Below are positions 10,749-21,699 of a stretch of 64,000 nucleotides of DNA, piece by piece (the stretch's first letter is position 1; every line of letters starts with the position of its first letter). Source of the stretch: Erodium maritimum. Its lineage: Eukaryota; Streptophyta; Magnoliopsida; Geraniales; Geraniaceae. Both the position numbers and the translations under genes were made by a program. A model generated the notes under the pieces. It was not told the DNA's origin. It ran no database searches and saw only the letters and a program-made list of their open reading frames with translations. The stretch covers positions 53,585,039 to 53,649,038 of the forward strand of contig OY997590.1 in NCBI GenBank assembly GCA_963921825.1, given 5' to 3'.

Positions 10749-13536
10749 TGCAAGAACCGCCTCCGGTCAATCCCGGTCGAACCGACGATTTCTAGCGAAC
10801 GTTGACTTTTTGCCGGAAAAGTCAACCGATGACTCCGGGAGTCATTCGGGACCTTTCCGGGACCCAAAAATCTTAGCCGTCGTTACGGTTAGCTTAATTG
10901 GGCCGTTTCCTTTCAAATGACTATAAGTTTGGAAAAGTCAATATTCGGTCATACAGAGACTTTTTATCGACTAAAACGAATTAAATTGGAATTGCTGGTT
11001 TTTCCTAAGAGCTAAGTGGTCCCCACTAGGACACTTGTCCTTAGTGACTTGGAGGAGAAGAAATGGGCCTCTAAAGACCCATTTACCCTCACTTAAGCCA
11101 AAATGGATGACTTGGACCTAAGGGGCACTATGGTCTTTAACTAACTTAGGTCTTTTAAAGCAATAGAAGCAACCAATTCAGCCATTCTTTCCCCTTGGTG
11201 GCCGAATAGTGCAAGGAAGAGAGAGGAGGAAGAGCAACTTTGCTTGGAGAAGAAGATAGTGAGAAAAGGAAGCTACTTTGGTTCATTTCTACATCATTTC
11301 TTCTCCAAAATCTCTTTATCTTCATCATCTACTCATCCTCAAGGTAAGTGAACTCTTGAACCCTTCTTTCAATCACATTTGAGTTGTTGGTTTTTTGGGT
11401 TTTGGTAGAACTATATGGGTTTTGCTTCCTTGGTTGTTTGTTGTTGCTTTTTGTGAAATTTAGGTTGTTTTTCATTAGTTTGTTGATGTTTGGAGGAAAC
11501 TCATTGTGGGTGTTGAAGTTTGGGAGTTTGGATGACTGTTTCTGGAGCTTGTTGTTGATAAAAATGGAGTTTTTGAAGTAGATTTTCGTAGAAACGAAGT
11601 TGGAGAAGAAGGGGTTGGGGCTGCCCAGATTTGACACGGAACGAGGCACGTAGAGGGTCTGGTTCCGGCCCTCTGAGCGGCACAGAACGTGCCTGGTACC
11701 GGCCCTCTGAGCGGCACGGTCCGGGTCCCAGACCGGCCCTCTGAGGGGCACGGTCTGGTCCGGTTCTGGGCCTGGTTCCGGGCCTGGTGCCGGGCCTCTG
11801 AGAGGTACGGTCCGGGTCCGGTTCCGAGCCGGTTCCCAGATCCGTGAGTTGTCCGAATTGGGCCTAGTTTGGACCCAATTTACCTTTTAGCCCAATTTTC
11901 ATCGTTAAGGGTATCTTAGGTAGTTACTTTGAAACCGACTTTGTTTAGTTATTAATTATAGCATTAATTTGTGATCCAATACCTTGGACCCGAGCTCGAC
12001 GAAAGAGGAGGCCTTTGGACCCGTGTGAGAGGACGAGGAGGAAGCTAGCCAGAACGTCAACTGCTAGGATTGTTTAAGCGTTGGAAAATTCAAGGTAGGG
12101 AAGAGTAGTAAACTCCTCTTTTAAATTAAATAATGCTAATAGTATGCCTATAGGATAATAATAACTGGAAAGGTCCTAGTTTGCATATAGGATGTGATTC
12201 ACTAGAATAACCGCTTTCAATTATGTTAATAACCAGAAGAGTCTTAGTATGCATATAGGATGTGATTCATTAGTTTAACCGCTTTCAATTATTGGGAAAT
12301 TGTCGTGCTGGTAGAGCGGCCATGACGAGCCTTAAGAATTGCTTGTGTTTGTGTTGAATTATGATCAATAGTATCAAATGTCGATGCATGTTTCATTCTT
12401 TGGATAATACAGGAGTCATACTAAACTAGATGAATTGTGATGATTGTAATGTGAATGGTTGATCCGTGTTATGATTGATTGAGTGAATGTTTGAATGCGA
12501 TGTGATTGTGCCTTGTGGTATGATTGGGTGAGTGATAGACCGATGGGACATGTTTGGTAAGTTATGCCGGTAAGCTTGGTTGATAATATGAGTTCTATGT
12601 GGCGTGTTATGGTAAGATTGTTGGGTTTGGTAAGCCGTGGTTGAATTATGACATTATGATGCGTGTTAACCTCTTGATACGTAAGTTGTATTCCGGTATG
12701 GTAACTACACCGAGGGGGTATGCCGGTGTAGGGTAGTACCTAGACCGACGATTTGTGTTTTGGCACGAGGTGTTGTGTTTATGCCCCTAGGGATTTCCGG
12801 GAAGACCGATGGTGCATTCCGGTGTTTTGTATTATTTTTTTCACCCCGATGATATGTGTCCCTTCGGGGATATTTCTGGGAGGATATTTTGCTTCACCCT
12901 GATGATCTGTGTTCCTTTGGAGACATTTCCGGGAGCCCCGATGATATGTGTCCCATCGTGACCTAGGGGCATTCCGATACGATGTGTTGGTTTGTGTGTG
13001 GATCGGAGTCCAATGGTTTAAATCATCTTTATTTCAGTACCCGTGTGTTCTTTAACTATTCTTTTGGTAATTAAGCTGTCTCTCCGTTTAGCTCCTTTGA
13101 GTTGCTATTTCACTAAGTGTTGCAATTCTTGTAGATCTCTATTTATGGTGTTGTTTAGATAATTGTACTAATCGGGTTTTGTTGTTAAAGCGGGGGTTCT
13201 TTTTATTATACTACTTTTTCCTAGTGAGCGTAAGCTCACCCCCTTCGTGTTTAATGTTTTTTACAGGTTTCTTTGATGAGTAGACCTAGAGGTGGTCTCA
13301 AGGCTCGGGAGCTCCTTGAGGATTCGGGTGATTTTATGTATTAGAGACGTACTGCCCTTTTGTTATCAAACTATATTTTCCGTTATTCTGTTGGAAAGAG
13401 CGTTTGACTCTTAACTTTGGAATTGAATTACATTTTACTCGGAAATTGCATTATCAAATCTCTTTTCATTTATTAATTAATTATTATTCCTGGTTCACAT
13501 CTCGAGTCTGATCAAAACCGGATTTGGGGCATGACA
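10749..13536 (+). mobile_element. Solo LTR (family 1), 2.79 kb, TSD GGGAC
   Basis: Starts TGCAAGAACC at 10749 and ends GGGGCATGACA at 13536, flanked on both sides by GGGAC (10744-10748 and 13537-13541). No internal retrotransposon domains lie nearby, so this is a solo LTR left by recombination. Landmarks: a promoter-like CTTTTAAAGC with conserved CAATTCAGCC (about 11150-11185), AAGGTAAGTG at 11341, GC-rich tandem units (about 11640-11830), GGTAGGGAA at 12094, a hairpin at 13224-13239 and ACAGG at 13263. It is inserted in the retroposon 9531-13643. Superfamily inferred as Ty3/gypsy or similar, unproven. Non-coding fossil. Confidence 0.88.
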
Positions 13537-13656
13537 GGGACCCTGGTTGGTCTCTCGGTTTGTATTCTGGAGGGCTTGCACTTGACCTCGTCCTTGATCT
13601 TTCAAGGCCTGGTTTATATAAAAAAAACTTGCTAATAAAAAAAAAGGATATGCAAC

Positions 13657-14269
13657 TTTGGTTTAAATCTAATCTGTAGTACAATTAGGCTAACACAAGT
13701 GCAATAGCTATTTATTACTTGATTGTGATTTATTTTACTTTACATTTCAATATGTTATTTAATTTTTCTAAAACCAAAATCACATCCTTCCAGAAATAGT
13801 TTAAGTAACGATTTATAAATTGAATGCTTGTTTAACTGCTCTATTTTATATGATAACCGAAATTTAAATCGAAATATCACTTGACGATAGATATGCTTGC
13901 CGCACCTTTTTTATGAGTTAGTTGCCAAGAAGTATGTGGATTAGATTTCAAGAAATATGTCTTAACCACTTAACCACTTAGATAGTCCATATAAGACCAA
14001 ATTTTCATATGTGACCCTTATTTCAAAACAAAAAGAATACCAACTTTGGAATGTGACACCACAGTTAGCTACCTATAGTTAGTTATATAATGATGTAGTT
14101 ACTAGCAAGAAGTTATTGAACATTAAAGGTTGAAGCCCTAAGCCTGTTTTAATATTACAGGTGCTTCTTCTATCACCCTTTCTCCTCCATGTATATGTCC
14201 TGTTCACAAGCATCTCTTTCTTGTATCTCTCAGGAGTTTCTTTATATTTCAGAAGGAATCTAATAATAG
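13657..14269 (+). other. Upstream region of the TCP gene
   Basis: AT-rich sequence between the retroposon's right target duplication and the TCP gene. It would hold the proximal promoter. No conserved element other than AT-rich TATA-like runs (14086-14093, 14270-14277) could be singled out. The retroposon and its nested LTR end only about 690 bp upstream of the ATG. Confidence 0.5.
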
Positions 14270-14277
14270 TATATATT
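14270..14277 (+). promoter_or_regulatory. Candidate TATA box of the TCP gene
   Basis: TATATATT lies 65-72 bases before the ATG at 14342, giving a plausible start site near 14300 and a short leader. A second TATATAAT-like run near 14087 is an alternative. The choice rests on spacing alone. Confidence 0.3.
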
Positions 14278-14341
14278 CCTGAAGAAGAAGAAAGAAGGTC
14301 ATCCTGAGGCGACACTGTTCCGAGGAGTGAAGGCATTAGAC

Positions 14342-15288
14342 ATGTTTCCATACAGCAGCTCAACAACAGTGGAAGGAGGCTACTCTTTTCCTTTGTTTCA
14401 GTTTCCATGTCCATTGATGGATGATGTTGAGGAGGGACTTATGGGTTTGTCCCAAGAAAGCCACAATCCTGTATATCATGAGGAGATGAGGAGGAGCAGT
14501 AATAATAATAATGGGGAGAGGGAAGGAGGTTTGGTGTACAAGAAGAGGAAGAAGATGGACAGGCACAGCAAGATCTGCACGGCGCAAGGGGTGAGAGACC
14601 GGAGAATGAGGTTATCGGTCAAGGTTGCGAGAAGGTTCTTTGACCTTCAAGACATGTTGGACTTCGACAAAGCAAGCAAAACCATAGAGTGGCTGCTCAT
14701 CAACTCAGAACCCGCAATCCAACAACTCACCTCCAAGACCAACACCAATCAGTCCATGTCAATATCGTCTACTGAAGTTGTATCTGTATCTAATAATAAG
14801 GAGATAGAAGACAAGAAGAAGAAAGGAAGGGTTCCTATTGCAAAGGAGAGCAGGGACAAGGCAAGAGCAAGGGCTAGGGATAGGACAAGAGACAAAATCA
14901 AACTCACCCACCTCAAACTCAACTTCAATAAGGATTCAGGTACTAATTAATTAATTACATCTTCTTCTTCCAATTACTTGACTTGAGTTCTCCTCATGAT
15001 TTTGCAGCTATTTGTGGAGCAAATGAATTTCCTACCAATAATGGAGCTACAATGACAAGCAAAAAACCATCATTAGGTAATGGCCCAAATGCCCAAGAAC
15101 ATAGTTCAATTTTCATGGCCTTATCAAATGGTGGACCATGGAACCCTAGTTCACTTTTCTGGAATGCACAAGATCTGCACAACCCTATCATCCATAATTC
15201 TATTTTCATGAACCCAAATGCCCTAGAATTAGGGATACCTTCTCCTCTATTCACAAACTCCATTATTGGGACAACCCATTTTCTCTAA
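14342..15288 (+). CDS. CYC/TB1-class TCP transcription factor (two exons)
   Basis: Seen: exon 1 is 14342-14939 and exon 2 is 15008-15288, with a GT (14940) to AG (15007) intron of 68 bp that splits a codon and keeps the frame, giving 292 codons. A TCP domain covers residues 67-129: basic [11 protein letters not shown] then [10 protein letters not shown], helix [13 protein letters not shown], loop FDKASKT, helix II IEWLL. An arginine-rich R domain ([19 protein letters not shown]) covers about 168-186. Known: TCP plus R domain defines the class II CYC/TB1 clade, nuclear DNA-binding proteins controlling axillary bud outgrowth (BRC1/TB1) or floral symmetry (CYC). Odd: no ECE motif is seen between the domains, and helix I has VKVAR where the clade more often has an IAR form. 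Reading through the intron would stop after three codons. I chose the ATG at 14342, because the frame upstream has only a GTG. Intact and very likely real. The CYC1/2/3 subclade is not decided. Confidence 0.93.
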
Positions 15289-15786
15289 TCCTATATATAT
15301 ATTAGCTGTGTATAACAAGTTTATGTTAGCTGTGTATAACCAGTTCCTGCCCTGATGAAGACAATATCCTTGAGACTTGTTTGTAAAAATAATTAAATGA
15401 ATAATCAATCATCATCAGGCTGTTTTTCTTGTCATGTTTTCATGCATATATATATATGGTTGATAACATTTGAAATATAGACTTGTGAGCATTTGGATTG
15501 AAACCACAATTCTGAAAAAGATTATATATACATGTGTATATGTGTGTGTATTACTTACCTACCATTTGGAGAATTTGCTGCACTGCTAGTTGCATGAATA
15601 TAGGGCATGTCATTACAAGTTTGTAGAAGCTCAGTGTGTGGAAGAGCTAGATTCAGATTGGATGGATTTGGTTCCAAGAAGCTCACATATTGATGTGCAA
15701 GAGCTACCTGTTCACACTCATAACATCCAGGTATAAATTTATTAAGAAGATATATCATGCTGAATTGCTTATATATATATATATAC
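15289..15786 (+). other. 3' UTR and downstream flank of the TCP gene
   Basis: TTAGCTGTGTATAAC occurs twice in tandem (about 15302 and 15327), and AATTAAATGAATAATC near 15391 can serve as a polyadenylation signal. A (TA)n run at about 15771-15785 precedes the MITE. Confidence 0.5.
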
Positions 15787-16170
15787 GGGTGCAATCAGGT
15801 GCGAACCATGGCTTACGGTGCGAACGTGCAAACCTGCTGGTTTAGTGTATCTGGTTTGCGAAAATAGTGTTCTCAGTTTGCGGTGTTTTCGCAAACCATA
15901 TTTTTCTCAAGATAAAATGCTTTTTTTTCAAACTTCTTTTCCGCAATCTGGGATGCTTATTTCCGCAAACCATATTCGCTATTTCCGCAAACCAGATACA
16001 CTATTTTCGCAAACCATATATTTTCTCAACATAAAAATGCTGTTTTTTCAAACTTTTTTTCCCGCAAACTGGGATGCTTATTTCCGCAAACCATGTTCGC
16101 TATATCCGCAAACCAGATTTGAGGTTCGCAGGTTCGCACCATAAGAGAGGTTCGCACCTGATTGCTTCCC
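15787..16170. mobile_element. Short TIR element (MITE) in a TA microsatellite
   Basis: Left end GGGTGCAATCAGGTGCGAAC and right end, inverted, GGGAAGCAATCAGGTGCGAA define terminal repeats of about 60 bp. Inside, a unit of about 120 bp built from TTTCCGCAAACCA and TTTTTTCAAACTT is duplicated. The flanks are TA repeats, so the target duplication cannot be read. Resembles Mutator-type MITEs in its terminal GGG, but the assignment is tentative. No credible protein. Confidence 0.65.
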
Positions 16171-18184
16171 TATATATATATATATATATATATGTTATAA
16201 TTATGTTAACAGTTCATTTTCTCAGGTGGGTCAGTGACTTTTTTTTGCATATAATGTCATATTAAATATCAGCATTGTTTTAGATGCATTGTGTTCAGTG
16301 TTGTGAAGATTGAAATTCTGATGTACATACCTTCCTGCAGCCTATACATGATGATTGAAGAGGATCTCTGTCCTTTCATGCATTTCAACATCATTAAAAT
16401 AAGGATAAAGTGAACCAATAAAAACATCAACAAAAAAGGAATGTAGCTAAAACTCATGTTGTATTAACTTATGGATATCAATTCCTCACCATACATGTCT
16501 TGTCTCTGGGTCATCTACCTAACATTCTGTCTTCAATGAAGACTAAATCAGGTAATTACCTTGATTTGATTGCTTATCAAAATTCAAGAAATGATAAGGT
16601 ACACTCCTAATTCAAAATTAATATTGGCATGAGTTCAGTATACAAGAATTTCACCTCTATATGATCAAGTCAAAAGTACCCTTAGGGAGCATATTAAAGG
16701 CCCTGAGATATGTCATATGTGTATCTATAACAGAATTGAACATTTGCACATAAATCAAAGGTTATAGGGGAAGATTGACAAATCGAAACAAACATGTTGC
16801 ATAGGCATAAACATTTATCATGCGTGCCAAACCAAATTCGTTGTATATCATATTAAAGTCTTAATTCACTTAAAAGCTCAAATTGATATACAAATCCAAA
16901 TCTTTTTAATTTAAAACGGTAACACCTGATCTTACGTGCAAGTTGAATTACAAAAATATACACGTGAATTTATAAATGGCCATTTGGCTTGTAAGCAGCG
17001 GTGTAAAAATCCCCACCTTGATTATTCAATAATCAGTTTAAACTTTTAGTGTAATTGATCTTCTAATATGATACTAAAGACAATAACTGCACTTGAGAGA
17101 ATGATAGTTTCACATAAAAAAAATATGTAAAAGATAGTTTGGACATCAATAATGTATTTCTGATCAGGATTAATGCACAGCAACTTATAGGTACAAAACC
17201 AAAGGGTAATATTACACCTTCATGAGGCAAAAAAGAATTGAAGCAATGTATAACAAGAGTGAATGCCCCCTCACTTATTTCAGAATTTTTGGACCGCACG
17301 CAGTTCTGATTCATTCTTCTAGCTTAGTAGAATTTCTGTCATATTTCCCAGCTGCAGAGGGTTTTAGTGTCACAAAAGAAAAATAAATTTGAGAGTTTCT
17401 ATATAACTACTTTGAGCTTGGTTAATTTGACATAAATTTCAGTGCATATACATATACATCTCTCTTGTTAGGTCCTAATTAAGATATCTCCTAAGAATAT
17501 GGTTCTAACAAAAATAACTCATCACATGTAATGAATTGTTGTTAAATATATCCTTAATTAGTATGTTATTTATGGTTGTAAGGGTATGCTATAGTTGATA
17601 CAACATTTTCATCTCACCAGAGTCACTGATATTTGAAGTCCTTATATTCATTTCAGCTGCACACTGAGACTCTCTGGTTACACAGGTACTATTCCCTCTT
17701 TTCTAAATTTGTTTATTACAATTGGGTGAATTCAATCAAATAGAGTTAACTAAGCAGCTAAAGGATATACATATAAAAGGAAATAAAGTTAAATTCAATT
17801 GGTGTAATTTGTATGAAAATGATGATTTTACCTTTATAAATTTGATTAAAAAAATAAGTAAAAAACAAAAAATCCCAATTTTCATATCCCTTAGATTGTT
17901 TCCTTTTTGTACCATGCAAAGAGTAAGAAATTCAAGAGATACGATATATTGGATTTTTGGTTCTGTAATCAATATTTTTAAATTCTAAAATTTCAAGGTA
18001 AAGTCATCATCCTGAATTTTTATTATAGAAAGTGCAACGAAAAGCAAGTCCATGACATTTGTTTGTAATTATACAAAAAGAGGGCTATAAGCTGCAAACA
18101 GTGAATACTTCAGGTTCATTTTTGCAATTATTCCTATATATAATTATGATATAATAGCAGCATATATACTTAGTGAATTACAGA

Positions 18185-18228
<44 letters not shown>

Positions 18229-18686
18229 TAAACACATACAGAAGAAGTAGGTATAGTACAAGTGTTGAACAGAAGATTTATACTTGGCTTCATTGTCTGA
18301 TGGATTTTGGTTAGATTTAGTCTCAATATGGAAGTCTTGATGCGACCTGCAACTTAAGGTGGAATAGCGTATCATTATTCATTAGTGTAAGAGAAAAATA
18401 TGATTTTCAACAGATAATATAAGATTTTTTTATGGAATGTTTATCATCAAAAGGTGACTTAAAACTGAAGTAGTTGCTATCTAAGGTTCTTTCACTTGTA
18501 TAATTTTCACTTCCTACTCTCTCTGGATGGTTAAATTATGAGATGTATATCAAACTTATCAAACAATTAGTATGCAAAGAAATAAACAATTATAGCAGCT
18601 ATACCCAAAAGAGTAACTATAGTTGGACCAAAATTTTATATTAGTCTCTCTAATCAACTACGATTGCTTCGTATAATTGTTTATAA
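16171..18686. other. AT-rich intergenic sequence downstream of the TCP gene
   Basis: About 2.5 kb of AT-rich DNA with no supported gene. Short frames at 16269-16457, 17063-17314 and 17722-17988 have no recognisable domain and low complexity. Contains (TA)n runs at 16171-16192 and 18188-18226. Confidence 0.5.
18188..18226. repeat. (AT)n microsatellite
   Basis: Nineteen or so uninterrupted AT units. Confidence 0.95.
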
Positions 18687-18972
18687 GGCTTAACTACCTT
18701 TAGTACCTCTTAAGTATCGGTAACACAATTTTAGTACTCCTTGTGTATTGATAACGCACTTGAAATTTTTTTGGACAAGTTAATACCATTTTGATTATCT
18801 ATGACAAATTCATAAGGTATGTAATTGTTATGTTACCAATACATAAGGGGTATTAAATGAAATGTGACCCATTCATAAAGGATACTAAAGGAGTGTCACC
18901 ATGAACGCAATAAAACTTTAAAGTTCTAAAAGTGTGTTACCAATTAAAAATGGGTACAGAAGGTAATTAACC
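18687..18972. mobile_element. 286-bp MITE
   Basis: GGCTTAACTACCTTTAGTAC at the left matches, inverted, GGTTAATTACCTTCTGTACC from the right. Internal GTGTTACCAAT-type blocks are also inverted. No clean target duplication is visible, so the superfamily is open. Confidence 0.5.
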
Positions 18973-20295
18973 TAATCATTAACAATTTGCTCTTTTAATG
19001 CACGGATTATTTTCTTGGCGTGTTTTTTATGTTTTCATTATTTAAGTTGTTAAGATATTTTAAATTTCAAGATTGGAGTGTGAATGTTTTGGTACCTTAA
19101 GGTGTTGAGTAAGAGTATGAGTGTAGTAGTCAGCCAAGCACCAAGTCTAAAGAAGAAGAATTGAAACCCAAATGATGATGCAAAAGAATGTATGACAATG
19201 AGATAGAAGCAAGCCCAATATCACATCCATTTGTTGAAAATAAGACAGATTAAGTCGGTGGTTAGATCCATGATCAGCATATCTGAATCCATGTTTGAGA
19301 TATCCAAATTGTTTGATCCATCACAGGATATTATCAAACATCTAACTGGCCCGTAATGTTGAAGAAAGCGAGGAGCTGAAACATATACTAGTTATACATA
19401 ACCAGGTCCAAATTAAAGCATTAACATACATAATGTCATGAAATTTGAAATAAGAGAGAGAGATGATATCGATAGTGCACTTACTGTTGTATTGAACTGC
19501 AACATGACATGCAACAAGAGAGAAAGAAACACAGAGCTAGCTTCTGGCGTCCAAACATTTACCATCTCTGCTCTTACTATAAAGGCCATCTGTGATCTGT
19601 GAATGTGGTTGGTTCATGATGGTTGCGTGATCAAGTTGCAGTGTTAGGTGAGACAATATCTATACATACCCCTATAAGTATAACCCTCTAACCTACCACC
19701 AGCTGCAACTAATTTTTATTGACCAAAATGTCCTATGTTATGTCAAAGTTTTTTACTACCAAAAGTCTAAATAAGACGCATCTTTTCTCTTTTTTGTTAT
19801 ATCTTGAGATCAACTTGTTTTCTATCTACTCTACTCCAATGCAATGATCACTAGAAACATACAAAATCAAATTAAAAATACGTTGCTGGGCCTGGGTTGA
19901 TATGTAAATTGACAAACATGTACGTGTCCCTGTGTCTTATATTATACAAAATCAATATATCAGTTGTGGACTTGGATACCAACCCCCTCTTCTCCTTCCA
20001 TCAACGTCACTGTGTATGGAAATCGAAAGGCTCCATCTCCACAGCTACGTACGCCTCAGACCATACACAGATGACAGATGTCTAAATGTCTCTACCTATA
20101 CTCCCCGACATTTCTCATTTCATCACATCTTTACCGATCCCAAAACTTGACTTCAATCAAATCAAGCCTCACTATCTCATTTTCGCCCAAAATTTCAACA
20201 AATTTGCCCCCAACACCATAACATCACGCCTGTCTTTTTAGGTAACTGTTTAAATTTCACTAGAAATAAATCGTGGAAATCATGGGTTTCTAGCT
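18973..20295. other. Unassigned AT-rich intergenic sequence
   Basis: No convincing gene or element. The two overlapping short frames at 19897-20150 have no domain features. Confidence 0.5.
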
Positions 20296-20579
20296 CCCTT
20301 GAGGTTTCTTTTGGCTATTCTAACTGGGTTTCACTTTTTCTTGCAATTCTCAACTACGCTTGACCTTCTTTTTTTGTTGCAAAAACTAACGATTTCCGTC
20401 TATTTTAATGGATTCCGTTAGGTTTTTGACACGGGTTGGTCACGTGCACAGTAGCATTTTTTTAACAGAATCGTCAAAATAGACGGAAAATGTTAGATTG
20501 CGCAAAAAATGAAAATGCCACAATTGGGAAGTGTAAAAAAAGGTTAAGTCCAGATCGCCAAAACAAACCTTAAGTGGGG
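20296..20579. mobile_element. 284-bp foldback MITE
   Basis: Arms of roughly 110 bp pair from CCCTTGAGGTTTCTTTTGGC at the left to GCCAAAACAAACCTTAAGTG at the right. Both arms contain the inverted phrase TCCGTCTATTTT / AAAATAGACGGA. The loop is short (about 20430-20470). No target duplication identified. Confidence 0.6.
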
Positions 20580-21699
20580 TTAGGACTCATGGTTACCCCA
20601 ATAAATTGTTCAGTTTAAATTTGAAAGGGCATAAAAACTATGTTAAAATTCGATTTCAAAATTAATATTTAACTTTGAAGTTTATTGGTTGAAAAATGTA
20701 AATATTTAATCAAGCGTGTGTTTGAATTAGACCCAAATTTAAAACCGAAGATGGAATTCACAACAGGTAACGAAAACTAAAACATGTTGTAAATAGAATT
20801 GAATTGTAGGGTTGTAATTTGTAAATGAACTCTCTTAAACATCCTATCAATCTTTTCACTACACCAAAAAGCCTCTTGGCTGTCTAAATTATTTTGGTGA
20901 ATCTTATTTTTCAAATGGATCAGATAATATAGGGACACTCATTTTTAAAATGTCAGGTATGAACTATTATGGGCCATTAGGATGAATGGTGCAGTGCCAT
21001 TAATGATATGAGTTGTAATTTGTACTAAGTTAACCCTTTTTGTCCTAATTATCAACTACCCAGAGCTTCATCAACTTGTTTCATGTTCCTAATTCCTCCT
21101 GGTTCTATATGTCCTTCCCAAATCAACGACATCTGATGATAAATCACTTTTGAAAAATGGTGATCAGAAAGACAAGGGTGTTGCATCTGAGGTAAAACAA
21201 CCAAAATATTTGTTTTAAGAGTTTGGGGAATTGGATAATCCAGAGACCTAATGGAGGGGAAGTTGAGAATGGAACTACGGTAGGTGGATATACTCTCTTT
21301 CTTGCAAATTGCAATAGCTTGGCCAGACCACAAATGAACAAGGAAGGTTCCAAGATTTGGAGAGATCGTCGGTAGGCCTACTGTTCCAGTTTTGCAGAAT
21401 CCGGACTTGTCAATTGCCATGGGAATGTTGATGAATAACATCACCAATGGGTCCTCAGTCGATTTATTTAGGTGGAAGAGATTTTCTCATCAATTGCTCT
21501 AACACTATCTTTAAACCTACATTTTTGGTAACTCCTATTAAGCTTCCATTTATGTTAATGGATTTTTTCTCTCTAGTATCTTCATCAACAGCTCTGTTTT
21601 TCATTATCATTCGTTCTTCATCTCTATTTCGCATACTGTTCTCTCGCCTTCTCCTTGGGATTTCCAGCGGTGTAGTGTCCAGGTTGGCTTGACAACAGG
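20580..21699. other. Unassigned sequence upstream of a LINE
   Basis: Contains a 131-codon minus-strand open frame (21447-21052) with no recognised domain, and short frames near 21450-21700. Nothing here can be called a gene. The 3' portion may be LINE 5' leader. Confidence 0.4.

Larger units (their letters stand above)
9531..13643 (+). mobile_element. Non-autonomous LINE-like retroposon split by a solo LTR
   Basis: The retroposon is bounded by a 13-bp duplication AAGGATATGCAAC at 9518-9530 and 13644-13656. It ends in an A-tail after TTGCTAATAAAA (about 13628-13643), so it was inserted by target-primed reverse transcription in plus orientation. Removing the nested LTR (10749-13536) and its duplication leaves about 1.3 kb. 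That remainder is GC-rich, contains a (CT)n run and has no RT or endonuclease. Its tail resembles those at 39105-39122 and 61350-61377. Whether it is an internally deleted LINE or a separate short family is unknown. Confidence 0.75.

Noticed and set aside
17722-17988. 88-codon frame downstream of the TCP gene
   Set aside because: AT-driven Lys/Ile/Phe composition, and the opposite strand is equally open.
21052-21447. 131-codon minus-strand frame as a possible small gene
   Set aside because: No domain, no conserved composition and no promoter or splice context. Left as unassigned sequence.
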